This document shows, in pieces, positions 35,625 through 43,006 of a DNA stretch of 46,217 nt. The DNA comes from Magnetococcales bacterium (GTDB taxonomy: Bacteria; Pseudomonadota; Magnetococcia; Magnetococcales; UBA8363): contig JADGCV010000010.1 in the NCBI GenBank assembly GCA_015228815.1, positions 1 to 46,217 of the forward strand, read 5' to 3'. The position numbers and the translations under genes were made by a program. Every line of letters starts with the position of its first letter. Position 1 is the first letter of the stretch. The notes under the pieces were generated by a model. It was not told where the DNA came from. It saw only the letters and a program-made list of their open reading frames with translations, and did no database searches.

Positions 35625-36631
35625 CTGTGCCACCGTAGATGCCGCCGAATGTGGTCATCATTTGCGAAGTGGTGACAGACCCCCTGCCTGACGGGTACAC
35701 GCGCATGCGGGGCAAGTATCCCGGACGGGAGAACCTGGGCGGCCTGCGTCATGACGGCATCGACGCACCGAAGCTTGTCCGAATGGCTTGCTCGGTAAAC
35801 CTCAAAAATGCCGTGGTAGATGTCCTTTTCAAAGGTTTCCAGGACTTCAGGATCGGTATTGTCCCGGTAGAAACGCTGAAATGCAGCGGCATCGTGGAAG
35901 CGTTCTCTTTGCATTATTAGGTGTTGACCATGATCTGGATGGTCTTTTATCTCCTGATGGCCCGCATATGTCATGCCATCACGATCTCCGTAGGCATCTA
36001 TAAGTTGCCCGACATATGGCAATTCAGAATCATGAATTTCCGCTGGCACTTCGCCTTTTGGGGGAGGGCCTGGGTCTGCGCCAAACCACTTGGTAAGCAC
36101 AGGAATCACATACGGGTCGTTAAGGATATCATCGAGTGCGAGCCGCGTGATGACCGAGAAATCGAAGGCTTCAATGAATGCCTTCAAACCAGCATCAAGA
36201 GGTGTCTTCATGCCTGTGACGATGGACATGGCGCAGTGCTTGTCCCACTCCGAGAGAAGGCGCTCCTTGAATTTTGATGGATTGAAGATCAGGGTTTCAA
36301 GATTCCGGTTCACCCCTCTAGGAGCGACGAAATAGTATTTGACAGGCGCGGTAAAATGGCCTTGATGCGCATGGTATAGGATCTTCCCGATCTCGCGAAT
36401 ACCCATATCAGTCGGGAGGTTTCTTCCATACTGTTTGCACTGGTAGTTGTGCCAATCCCCTTCGTGGCGCAATTTTGTGAGAAAGCCGACAACATCACGC
36501 CCCATATCGCCCGCACCGGTGAATTGGGCGACTTCCAAATATACCGCCATCTTTCGCCCAACCCAGTCCCTGACGAAGTTTTCCAACTCTTCGTCGCCAA
36601 GACTGAGTATCTGGCGATCATAGTTGTTCAT
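35621..36631 (-). CDS. ABC three-component system effector with Mrr-like nuclease domain
   Basis: A 336-residue protein starting at ATG 36631 (MNNYDRQILSLGDEELENFV); a start at 36670 adds 13 unlikely residues. The N-terminus is a restriction-endonuclease fold of the Mrr/PD-(D/E)xK type: GAGDMGRDVVG with Asp46, then NYQCKQYG with Gln64 and Lys66. The rest (residues 100-336) is a helical domain of unknown function that probably contacts the middle component. It is the first gene of the three, and an effector of this kind is expected to cut DNA when the ATPase is triggered. The target (phage or host DNA) cannot be told from sequence. Confidence 0.8.
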   Translation of the reverse strand: MNNYDRQILSLGDEELENFVRDWVGRKMAVYLEVAQFTGAGDMGRDVVGFLTKLRHEGDWHNYQCKQYGRNLPTDMGIREIGKILYHAHQGHFTAPVKYYFVAPRGVNRNLETLIFNPSKFKERLLSEWDKHCAMSIVTGMKTPLDAGLKAFIEAFDFSVITRLALDDILNDPYVIPVLTKWFGADPGPPPKGEVPAEIHDSELPYVGQLIDAYGDRDGMTYAGHQEIKDHPDHGQHLIMQRERFHDAAAFQRFYRDNTDPEVLETFEKDIYHGIFEVYRASHSDKLRCVDAVMTQAAQVLPSGILAPHARVPVRQGVCHHFANDDHIRRHLRWHR

Positions 36632-36935
36632 TAGCCCAAAGCACCTTCTTGAGTTGGCAGTCCATATCAATAAATAAAATTTATCTTACGGATGACACTC
36701 TATTGATTATGGACAAACTTCGGCCAAAAGGCAGATGCCTTGCTGGTACGCCAACGTCTCGGATTTTATAGTGGCCGATGGTGAGAATGCGGATGCCGAA
36801 CAGAGACCACCACAGTTTAGGATGGACTGTTCCCATAAGCAAGCGGCCTGCCAATTTCATGGATTCCCTGCGGACATTGTTCCAATATGTCGGCATATCT
36901 TGACAATTACCGACTAAACGGAACATGCTGTGCCC
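36632..36935. promoter_or_regulatory. Divergent intergenic region between the ABC system and AbiE
   Basis: This 304-base gap lacks a convincing gene. It holds an A+T-rich stretch near 36665-36690 suited to a promoter for the ABC operon. Near the other end, ATATG-N4-CATAT at 36885-36898 is an inverted repeat and TTGACA occurs at 36900-36905. AbiEi proteins repress their own operon through inverted repeats upstream, so the 36885-36898 repeat may be its operator. The -10 box after TTGACA is weak. Confidence 0.4.
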
Positions 36936-37535
36936 ATGGATACCCACTACCAACAAATCATGGATCTCGCCCACGCTCGTGGAGTCATCCGGTCCCGCGA
37001 TGTGACCGACCTGGGATTTTCTCGGGTGGCGCTTACGCGGCTGGTTCGACGCGGACAACTCAGAAGGGTTGGGCATGGGCTTTACGCGATCCCGGATCGA
37101 AAAGTGTCCGAGTTCAGCACCTTTGCCGAAGTTGCGCGCAATCATCCCCAGGCCATCGTATGCCTGCTGTCAGCACTGCGCTTCCATGATCTCACCACCC
37201 AGTCACCATTTGAAGTCTGGCTGGCCATTCCCAACAAAGCCCGGGCCCCTCGGGTGGAATATCCTCCGCTACGCATCGTCCGGTTCTCCGGAGCAGCACT
37301 GACCGAAGGCGTTCAGGAGCACCTGGTTGAAGGCGTTCCGGTTCGGGTGACCAGTGTCGCCAAGACCGTGGCCGACTGCTTCAAGTACCGCAACAAGATC
37401 GGGTTGGACATCGCAATTGAGGCACTACAGATGTCCTGGAAAGAGAAGCGGTTCCAGATGGATGAACTTTGGCATTTTGCTGCCGTTTGCCGGGTCGCCA
37501 AGGTCATGCGTCCCTACATGGAGAGCCTGACATGA
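36936..37535 (+). CDS. abiEi: AbiEi-type antitoxin and repressor
   Basis: A 199-residue protein of the AbiEi family, the antitoxin of a type IV toxin-antitoxin pair that also represses its own promoter. The N-terminal winged helix is clear (ARGVIRSRDVTDLGFSRV, LTRLVRRGQLRRVGHGLYA), and the C-terminal domain (VTSVAKTVADCFKYRNKIG) is the conserved antitoxin part. ATG 36936 is used; GTG 36930 is an alternative. It overlaps the toxin gene by four bases. AbiE gives abortive-infection protection against phages in other bacteria. Confidence 0.9.
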   Translation: MDTHYQQIMDLAHARGVIRSRDVTDLGFSRVALTRLVRRGQLRRVGHGLYAIPDRKVSEFSTFAEVARNHPQAIVCLLSALRFHDLTTQSPFEVWLAIPNKARAPRVEYPPLRIVRFSGAALTEGVQEHLVEGVPVRVTSVAKTVADCFKYRNKIGLDIAIEALQMSWKEKRFQMDELWHFAAVCRVAKVMRPYMESLT

Positions 37536-38449
37536 GCGCCCATAACGTAGCGGCGTCCATCCGTGCCAGACTTTTGAACCATGCGCGGGGGGCGAAACAG
37601 GACTTCAATTTTGTTCTCACCCGCTATGCCATCGAACGCCTACTTTACCGGATCAGCATATCGAGACATTCCGCCCAGTTTCTGTTGAAAGGGGCACTGC
37701 TGTTTGACCTCTGGTTCGACATCCCCCTTCGCCCGACAAGGGATGCGGACCTCCTCGGCTTTGGGCCGTCCGACCTGCCCGAAATGGAAGCCGTTTTCAG
37801 GGAAATCTGTACAATCGAAATATCAGACGGCATGGCATTCCAGCCCGACACAGTCCGCGCAGCCGAGATCCGGAAGGATGCCAACTACGCCGGGGTGCGC
37901 GTCACTCTGCTCGGCCTTCTCGAAAATGCTCGGTGCCAAATTCAGGTGGATATTGGATTTGGGGATGCTGTGACCCCCGCACCTGAAAATGTCGAGTACC
38001 CGGTAATCCTATCGGGATTTGGTGCGCCAAGGCTGCGGGCCTACCCCCGCTATACGGTGGTAGCGGAAAAAGCCGAGGCTCTGACTTCCTTGGGCATCGC
38101 CAACAGCCGCATGAAGGACTTCTTCGATCTCTGGGTTCTGGCACGGCACACCGAATTCGACGGTGAGATCCTCCGACAAGCCATTCGGGCAACCTTCGAC
38201 CGCCGGGGAACGGTGCTGTCAGCTCAGCCTCCTTTTGGCCTCACCCAGGTATTTGCCCAAGACCAGCAAAAGCAATTGCAATGGAAGGCATTCCTCAGAA
38301 GAAACGGGTTGGAAGACATGCCATTTGACGATGTGGTGTCGTCGCTCGCCGACTTCCTGATGCCGGTTATTCAGGCAGCTACTGCCGGTGATGTATTTTC
38401 ATCCCAATGGGAACCGGGTGGGCCATGGTCACCCCCCCCCCCCGGATGA
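37532..38449 (+). CDS. abiEii: AbiEii-type nucleotidyltransferase toxin
   Basis: A 305-residue toxin of the AbiEii/MenT family; relatives transfer nucleotides to tRNA. The start overlaps the antitoxin stop. The nucleotidyltransferase core is visible: FLLKGALLFDLWFD then RPTRDADLLGFG, with Thr69 and Asp71/Asp73 (Ala in place of the common Leu between them), and RMKDFFDLWVLARH in the C-terminal part. The last residues (SPPPPG) are read through a run of 12 cytosines at 38432-38443, so the C-terminus is probably altered or variable. Length is normal. Whether the toxin is active is unknown. Confidence 0.88.
   Translation: MSAHNVAASIRARLLNHARGAKQDFNFVLTRYAIERLLYRISISRHSAQFLLKGALLFDLWFDIPLRPTRDADLLGFGPSDLPEMEAVFREICTIEISDGMAFQPDTVRAAEIRKDANYAGVRVTLLGLLENARCQIQVDIGFGDAVTPAPENVEYPVILSGFGAPRLRAYPRYTVVAEKAEALTSLGIANSRMKDFFDLWVLARHTEFDGEILRQAIRATFDRRGTVLSAQPPFGLTQVFAQDQQKQLQWKAFLRRNGLEDMPFDDVVSSLADFLMPVIQAATAGDVFSSQWEPGGPWSPPPPG
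38432..38443 (+). repeat. Run of 12 cytosines in the 3' end of abiEii
   Basis: A single-base run inside the last codons of the toxin gene. Slippage here would change only the last few residues and the stop position. Confidence 0.8.
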
Positions 38450-39221
38450 CGGACTCAAAGAACCTCAGATTTTCTGTTTTCCCATGGGTGAGGATGATCT
38501 CATAGTCTGACGGAATTTGATCCCGTAACCATCCACCGCAGGAAATAGGATCATGGATGGCCGGGACCGGATGCGTGCCATCTGCCAAATGGCACGCATC
38601 CGGTCAGTGTGGCACGCATAGATACCCATTGAATTTAAAATAAATTCAAGATGGCGCGCATGATTTCCATCCGTGCCATCCAGATGGAGACCTTCAGGTC
38701 GGGATGTGACACCAATTGCGGTTCAGCAAGTTTTTCCATATAGTGGTTCACAGTGGTTGCTGAAATTGAATCCGGCAAGGTCGCTGGGAGGTCTCCGGCC
38801 AAATCAGAGAACTTCCATGTGAATCCCGATTTCGGCCCACCATTTTTTTGATAGAATGTTTTCTCGCTGCCAAGGCCGCCCCACCGGGCGGCTTTTGTGA
38901 GTGCAAAAAATCATAATGTTTCCAATGGTTACGCAGGATGGATCGAAATTCCACTTGGAGAGGAGTCGGACCCGCAGGAGTCAAAATGGGCAGTTTCCAT
39001 TCTCTCTCCGGCCACATTCTCCAAAAGCTGTGGACCCGCAATGGGTGGGTCCGGAAATCTCGGACCCACTTAAAACTATGATATTTTGAGAATATCATTG
39101 ACTCATGATACTGGACTGGTTCGGTGTGAAACTTGGTTGTGGAGAATGAGGAAGGATTCGAACTTGGGTCCGGGTTTCTTTGGCGCTTGGAATTCAAATG
39201 AAACGATAATAAAACGCACCC
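38450..39221. other. Intergenic region with several inverted and direct repeats
   Basis: No convincing gene lies in these 772 bases. It contains a near-perfect hairpin at 38567-38603 (15-base arms, seven-base loop). There are further copies of TGGCACGCAT near 38611 and TGGCGCGCAT near 38652, an A+T-rich hairpin TTGAATTTA-AAA-TAAATTCAA at 38629-38649, and a GGACCC/GGGTCC hairpin at 39032-39052. Some may terminate abiE transcription or regulate the HEPN/Toprim-type gene that follows, but no T-run is present after the first hairpin. Confidence 0.6.
38567..38603. repeat. Perfect 15-base inverted repeat downstream of abiEii
   Basis: The arms are CCGGATGCGTGCCAT and ATGGCACGCATCCGG, separated by seven bases. 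The arm sequence TGGCACGCAT occurs again, directly, about 20 bases downstream. Confidence 0.8.
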
Positions 39222-40523
39222 ATGGGAACTGAAATCACCCTTGACATCAGCGGGCTTGCTCTCGATTACAGCAAGAACCATATGGGCAATGATCACGGGG
39301 CGTTGTTTCAAGAGAAAGACCGCCAACGCCGCCGTTCTGATCAGATAAATTATGATTATTTTGTCGAAACCAACCAGGACCCGGCTCCTATGGAGATGGC
39401 CTTTGCAAAGCCTCTCAAGGAAGTCTTGCCCAGACTTGAAGTTATGGGTTTCACCCTGAAAAATGCAGAAATCGCATACCAAGAAGTCCTTCAATCTGTA
39501 AGTGAAGAGGTGGCAGAGTCAGCCGATGGCGGTACTGAACCAAAGACGCTTATGGGCTTTGAGGAATTCTGTGATTTCGTGACAACTCATGCGGTTCAAA
39601 GCCTCGACGACACCTTCATCAGCTCTATCGATGGCAGGGATAAGGACCTAGTTCAGGGGAGGTTCTCTGACAACGGGATAACCAGCCGTATTCCCGTTCT
39701 ATGGGAGGCTTTTAGTTGCTGGCCAGCGTACTCTGAGCGGAGCTACTTTGGAAGACTGATTCACATCCTTGATCCCTACTATCTGTTGCGGATCTTAGCT
39801 GGAAATCCCGAGAATTTGGAGTCTGAGGTGGTATGGCAGTACGGACCGCTTGTGGAAAATGGCTGGGCAAGTGAGGGCCAATTCAACCCAAATGCTCGTC
39901 GCGGACAGACTTTCCTCATCGGGACCGAAGGTAGTTCGGATGTCCACATACTGAAACATGCATTTTCCATTCTTCGGCCAGAGATTGCTGACTTTTTTCG
40001 TTTCATTGACATTACCGAGAGCCACCCTTTTTCAGGTGCGGGCAGCCTCCGTAAATTTGCTGAGGGTCTTGCCAAGATTGACGTTCACAATCAAATAGTT
40101 TTTCTATTTGACAATGATGCCGAAGGTGTCGACGCTTACCAAAGAATTTCAGGGCTATCGCTACCGCCAAACATGCGAGCGATGACGTTACCTGAGATGG
40201 TCGAGTTTCGTAGTTTTCCTGCTAAAGGTCCTGAGGGACTCCATAGAACGGACATCAACGGACGCGCTGCAGCTATCGAATGCTATCTGGACCTTGAGTT
40301 CAACGGAAACTCTTCTGCTCACGTGATTTGGACAAACTTAAAGAAGGACCTGGATGTCTACCAAGGGGCACTGGAGTCAAAGGAGGACTACACAAAGGAG
40401 TTTTTGGAGCAAAGCGTAGGTTCTGTTGTTAGCGGTGCCTACGATGTAAATAAAATTAGCCGAGTCTTGGACGTGATTGTCGCCGAATGCACAACGATTG
40501 CCGAGAACGTCTCTTTGCCGTAA
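39222..40523 (+). CDS. HEPN/Toprim-associated protein with a TOPRIM domain
   Basis: A 433-residue protein. Its N-terminus (MGTEITLDISGLALDYSKNH) matches the HEPN/Toprim-associated N-terminal domain seen in predicted defence proteins. A TOPRIM-type catalytic pattern follows: TFLIGTEGSSDVHILKHA with Glu236 and VFLFDNDAEGVDAY with Asp297 and Asp299. OLD-family and related TOPRIM nucleases use these residues with metal to cut DNA or RNA. The gene is alone on its strand, with lower G+C than the tail and restriction genes, and may have its own promoter. No partner ATPase is adjacent. A stand-alone nuclease effector is the likely role, but this is inferred. Confidence 0.75.
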   Translation: MGTEITLDISGLALDYSKNHMGNDHGALFQEKDRQRRRSDQINYDYFVETNQDPAPMEMAFAKPLKEVLPRLEVMGFTLKNAEIAYQEVLQSVSEEVAESADGGTEPKTLMGFEEFCDFVTTHAVQSLDDTFISSIDGRDKDLVQGRFSDNGITSRIPVLWEAFSCWPAYSERSYFGRLIHILDPYYLLRILAGNPENLESEVVWQYGPLVENGWASEGQFNPNARRGQTFLIGTEGSSDVHILKHAFSILRPEIADFFRFIDITESHPFSGAGSLRKFAEGLAKIDVHNQIVFLFDNDAEGVDAYQRISGLSLPPNMRAMTLPEMVEFRSFPAKGPEGLHRTDINGRAAAIECYLDLEFNGNSSAHVIWTNLKKDLDVYQGALESKEDYTKEFLEQSVGSVVSGAYDVNKISRVLDVIVAECTTIAENVSLP

Positions 40524-40690
40524 ATCCAGGGATACCTTTGAAAATACAGAAAATACAGGGACACCATACCAATTAAATTTATTGCCATAAGAGAAATCGG
40601 TAAGGTGTCCCCAGATTTCCTGATTGTGCCAAAAAACGGAAATTTCCGTCGCAACGGGGGTGGGTCCATATATGTCCCCAGATTTCCGGA
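40522..40690. repeat. REP-like repeats upstream of the RiPP locus
   Basis: AAATCCAGGGATACCTT at 40522-40538 is an imperfect inverse of AAGGTGTCCCCAGATTT at 40602-40618. A further TATGTCCCCAGATTTCCGG is at 40671-40689. The same unit recurs at 42515-42535 before the transposase fragment. The remaining 165 bases up to 40855 hold no gene, only homopolymer runs and the leader of the RiPP gene. Confidence 0.7.
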
Positions 40691-40845
40691 ATTGGCGGGC
40701 AGTTACAAAAATTGCTTGATTTTTGCGGGGGTGGCAACTGCTCCTCCGATGATCGGCCTCTCAAAGTTGTTTTTTTTGGGGGGTGACTGTTGTGTTTTTG
40801 ATTTTTTGCCTGAAGGGCATAATGTTCATGTTTCAGCATTTTTTA

Positions 40846-40852
40846 GGAGGTC
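40846..40852 (+). promoter_or_regulatory. Strong ribosome-binding site of the RiPP precursor gene
   Basis: AGGAGGT lies a few bases before ATG 40856, preceded by a T-rich leader containing CATAAT, a possible -10 box. Confidence 0.6.
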
Positions 40853-40855
40853 ACC

Positions 40856-41164
40856 ATGTCGGATCAGAGTTCTCGTCGAGGTTTTTTGAAAGTAGCCCTC
40901 GTGTCCGCAAGTGCGGTGGCTGGTCTGTTCGCCACGGTTAAATTTGACTCAGTAGACGGCGTGAAGATTGGCAAGTCGTCTGTTTCGGTCGGCATGTCAG
41001 AGGCAAATGCTATGTGTGGTGGCGGGGCAGATTGCGCTGGCGGGGGCGGTATGTGTGGTAGCGGGGCAGATTGCGCTGGCGGGGGCGGCATGTGTGGTAG
41101 CGGGGCCGATTGCGCTGGTGGGGGCGGCATGTGTGGTGGCGGGGCCAGTTGCGGCGGACAGTAG
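40856..41164 (+). CDS. Putative RiPP precursor: Tat-type leader plus Cys/Gly repeats
   Basis: A 102-residue peptide with two parts. Residues 1-52 are a leader with a twin-arginine motif SRRGFLK followed by a hydrophobic stretch to about residue 27, and ending in ANA, a possible leader-peptidase site. Residues 53-102 are three exact-length 13-residue repeats (MCGGGADCAGGGG and two MCGSGADCAGGGG) plus MCGGGASCGGQ. The eight Cys at 54, 60, 67, 73, 80, 86, 93 and 99 alternate spacing of six and seven. A radical SAM enzyme starts 11 bases after the stop, so the peptide is probably its substrate: the Cys, or neighbouring carbons, could be cross-linked or bind a metal. I know no named RiPP family with this core. 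Confidence 0.75.
   Translation: MSDQSSRRGFLKVALVSASAVAGLFATVKFDSVDGVKIGKSSVSVGMSEANAMCGGGADCAGGGGMCGSGADCAGGGGMCGSGADCAGGGGMCGGGASCGGQ
41012..41161 (+). repeat. 39-base tandem repeats coding for the RiPP core
   Basis: Units begin at 41012, 41051, 41090 and 41129, the last shortened. They are nearly identical and in frame, suggesting gain and loss of units by recombination. They are not a CRISPR array: there are no spacers. Confidence 0.9.
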
Positions 41165-41175
41165 TAGTTCGCGAC

Positions 41176-42486
41176 ATGCCATACAAGCCAAAGGTTGCTG
41201 ACGGCATTTTCTACGCAGAGAAGGCCACCAAGCATTTGTTCTTAAATCCACAAGTTCCCGACTGGCTCATCGTTAATTCCAACGGTGGTTTGTTGCTGTC
41301 GCGGTGCAACGGTGAGGCTTCGGTCGAAGAAATCGCCGTTTTCTGTGGAGCCCAAATGTCTGACGTGGAAACGTTGTTCGAACGGGCGGCTGCGCACGGT
41401 CTGATCGTTGGGTATCCAGCCGCAACGGACACAAGTTGCAGCAACTGCGGGTGCGAAAAATATGGAACAGCCGCTGAGGTTATCTCAATGCCACCAACAC
41501 TTCGCACTGTCCATTGGAAACTTACGGACGATTGCAACCTTCGTTGCCGCTATTGCTACGCAGAAAGTGGTGGAGCTTCAGCGAGGATGTCGTTCGAAGA
41601 CCTCGTGCGCGTCGCCCACGATGTCGCTGAAATCTCACCGTCGGTCGAATACACCCTCAGTGGTGGCGAGCCGCTCCTTCACCCTGATGCGTTGAACTTT
41701 GCTGATCTGTTGAAAGCCGGAGGAAACACCATTTCCCTGCTTACGAACGGGACGCTTATCGACAATACCAACGCTGCACGGATTGCGGCTTTCAGTGATC
41801 GTATCAAGATTAGCCTTGATGGCTCGACGGAGGATATCCACGCATTGACCCGTGGCACGGGCAACCATGCGGCAGCCATGGCCGCCATCGACATGCTCGC
41901 GGCACTTGGTGCCAATGTTGAGATCGCTATGACAATCCACAAGGGAAACAGACACGACGTTGATGCTATGACGAGGCGATATGGCGCAATGCTAAAGTTC
42001 CAGCCGCTTTTCCCTGCGGGACGTGGGGCACAGCGGAGCGACTTGCACCTCACCGGGACCGAATACTACGAAGCGATGGCATTTACCGAGAACGTAGCAC
42101 CGATGGGTGCCATAACTGGTCTCCTTGAACGACTGCGTGGGAAAGGTGTCAAGCGTTGTGCGCTTGCCGATGCCGAAATCAGCATCTCCGAGACGGGAGA
42201 AGTCTATCCGTGCCAGTTGCTGACAGAAAGAGAATTCGCTGCGGGGAACGTTCGCGACACGCCGCTTAGGGATATCTACTACCATTCGCCCGTCTTGGCG
42301 AAGGCTCGTGCCGTTTCGGTCGATACGCTGGAAAAGTGTCAGGACTGTCCCATCCGCCTACTTTGCGCGGGGGCATGTCGGGCGCGAGACTATCACGAGA
42401 TCGGTGTTATCGACCAAGTGGGCGATTTCTGCGAATATGAACAACTGGCGTTCTTACACGGTTTGTTCGACTCCGCTGATTTCTGA
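41176..42486 (+). CDS. Radical SAM/SPASM enzyme with PqqD-like N-terminal domain
   Basis: A 436-residue maturase next to the Cys-rich peptide. The ATG at 41176 is the first good start after the peptide stop; the longer frame begins inside the peptide gene. Residues 10-85 resemble the PqqD/RRE leader-binding domain (LIVNSNGGLLLSRCNGEASV). A short Cys cluster SCSNCGC (87-93) precedes the radical SAM core, with the iron-sulfur motif CNLRCRYC (Cys120, 124, 127) and SGGEPLLHP. The C-terminal SPASM region has many Cys (CALADA, EVYPCQL, CQDCPIRLLCAGAC, DFCEYEQ), room for two more clusters. Such enzymes make thioether or C-C links in peptides. The natural substrate is inferred to be the upstream peptide. 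Confidence 0.9.
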   Translation: MPYKPKVADGIFYAEKATKHLFLNPQVPDWLIVNSNGGLLLSRCNGEASVEEIAVFCGAQMSDVETLFERAAAHGLIVGYPAATDTSCSNCGCEKYGTAAEVISMPPTLRTVHWKLTDDCNLRCRYCYAESGGASARMSFEDLVRVAHDVAEISPSVEYTLSGGEPLLHPDALNFADLLKAGGNTISLLTNGTLIDNTNAARIAAFSDRIKISLDGSTEDIHALTRGTGNHAAAMAAIDMLAALGANVEIAMTIHKGNRHDVDAMTRRYGAMLKFQPLFPAGRGAQRSDLHLTGTEYYEAMAFTENVAPMGAITGLLERLRGKGVKRCALADAEISISETGEVYPCQLLTEREFAAGNVRDTPLRDIYYHSPVLAKARAVSVDTLEKCQDCPIRLLCAGACRARDYHEIGVIDQVGDFCEYEQLAFLHGLFDSADF

Positions 42487-42514
42487 TGAGAAATACGGTA
42501 GAGTAGAGGGCCGA

Positions 42515-42535
42515 GAAATCCAGGGACACCTTTCC
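42515..42535. repeat. REP-like unit before the transposase fragment
   Basis: GAAATCCAGGGACACCTTTCC repeats the unit at 40522-40538. The two occurrences enclose the RiPP pair. Confidence 0.7.
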
Positions 42536-42572
42536 TATTTTCCTTATAGCCATAATTTGGTATGATGGCCTC

Positions 42573-42622
42573 ATGGTCGGGGCCGCTCGTGTTGTTGCTC
42601 CGGGATTGCCCCATCATGTCAT
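42573..42622 (+). pseudogene. N-terminal fragment of a REP-associated (RAYT) transposase
   Basis: MVGAARVVAPGLPHHVI matches the usual start of REP-associated tyrosine transposases, in which HHVI is followed by Q/T-RG-N. Here the match stops at HHVI, exactly where the sequence of the recombinase cassette (the end of its 130-residue gene) begins. The rest of the transposase is not seen downstream in the window. The REP-like repeats nearby are consistent with its former target sequences. Confidence 0.75.
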
Positions 42623-43006
42623 TCCCCACTTCTCCCTCTGCTTCTCCCATTCCATTGGGAACGGGTTCTTCAATTCCCGCCACGTCAGCACGTCCGGCTG
42701 CCGCCCGTCCAGGATCGCGACGATGATATCAGGGGCAAGCAGAGTCAGACGAAGCACCCGCGCCAGATAGGAGTCGTCGATCTGCTCCTGGGCCGCCAGA
42801 TCCTTGATGGAGCGGTATTGACCACTTTCCAACAGTTTCAGCCATTTATGGGCCTTGGCCACCAATTTTGCCAGCGTTTCGTCCCGTAGCGGTGCTTCTT
42901 CCATCCCCTCCGGAGCGATGATCAACTTCCGACCTCCTCTTTTTTTCACCACCATGGGGATGGTCACCACGATCATCTTGCCGTCCCTGCTCATTTCCGC
43001 CTTCAT
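42614..43006 (-). CDS. Hypothetical 130-residue protein of the recombinase cassette
   Basis: The third protein of a coupled set: it starts in the ATGA overlap with the recombinase stop. The N-terminus is beta-rich (KMIVVTIPMVVKKRGGRKLI); the C-terminal half is a helical region resembling HTH proteins (IKDLAAQEQIDDSYLARVLR), so DNA binding is likely. It is found next to serine recombinases in such cassettes, and may help the recombinase or regulate the set. Its stop lies within the sequence where the transposase fragment ends, so it may mark the cassette border. Confidence 0.75.
   Translation of the reverse strand: MKAEMSRDGKMIVVTIPMVVKKRGGRKLIIAPEGMEEAPLRDETLAKLVAKAHKWLKLLESGQYRSIKDLAAQEQIDDSYLARVLRLTLLAPDIIVAILDGRQPDVLTWRELKNPFPMEWEKQREKWGMT

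Noticed and set aside
36681-37145. 154-residue - strand frame upstream of abiEi
   Set aside because: No ribosome site or domain; it overlaps the start of abiEi.
38590-38661. TGGCAC as a sigma54 promoter (-24 element)
   Set aside because: No TTGC at the right distance after any copy.
38748-39494. 248-residue - strand frame
   Set aside because: It overlaps the 5' part of the HEPN/Toprim-type gene, with low-complexity residues and no domain.
41012-41161. CRISPR-like regular repeats
   Set aside because: Units are contiguous and in frame within a coding gene, with no spacers.
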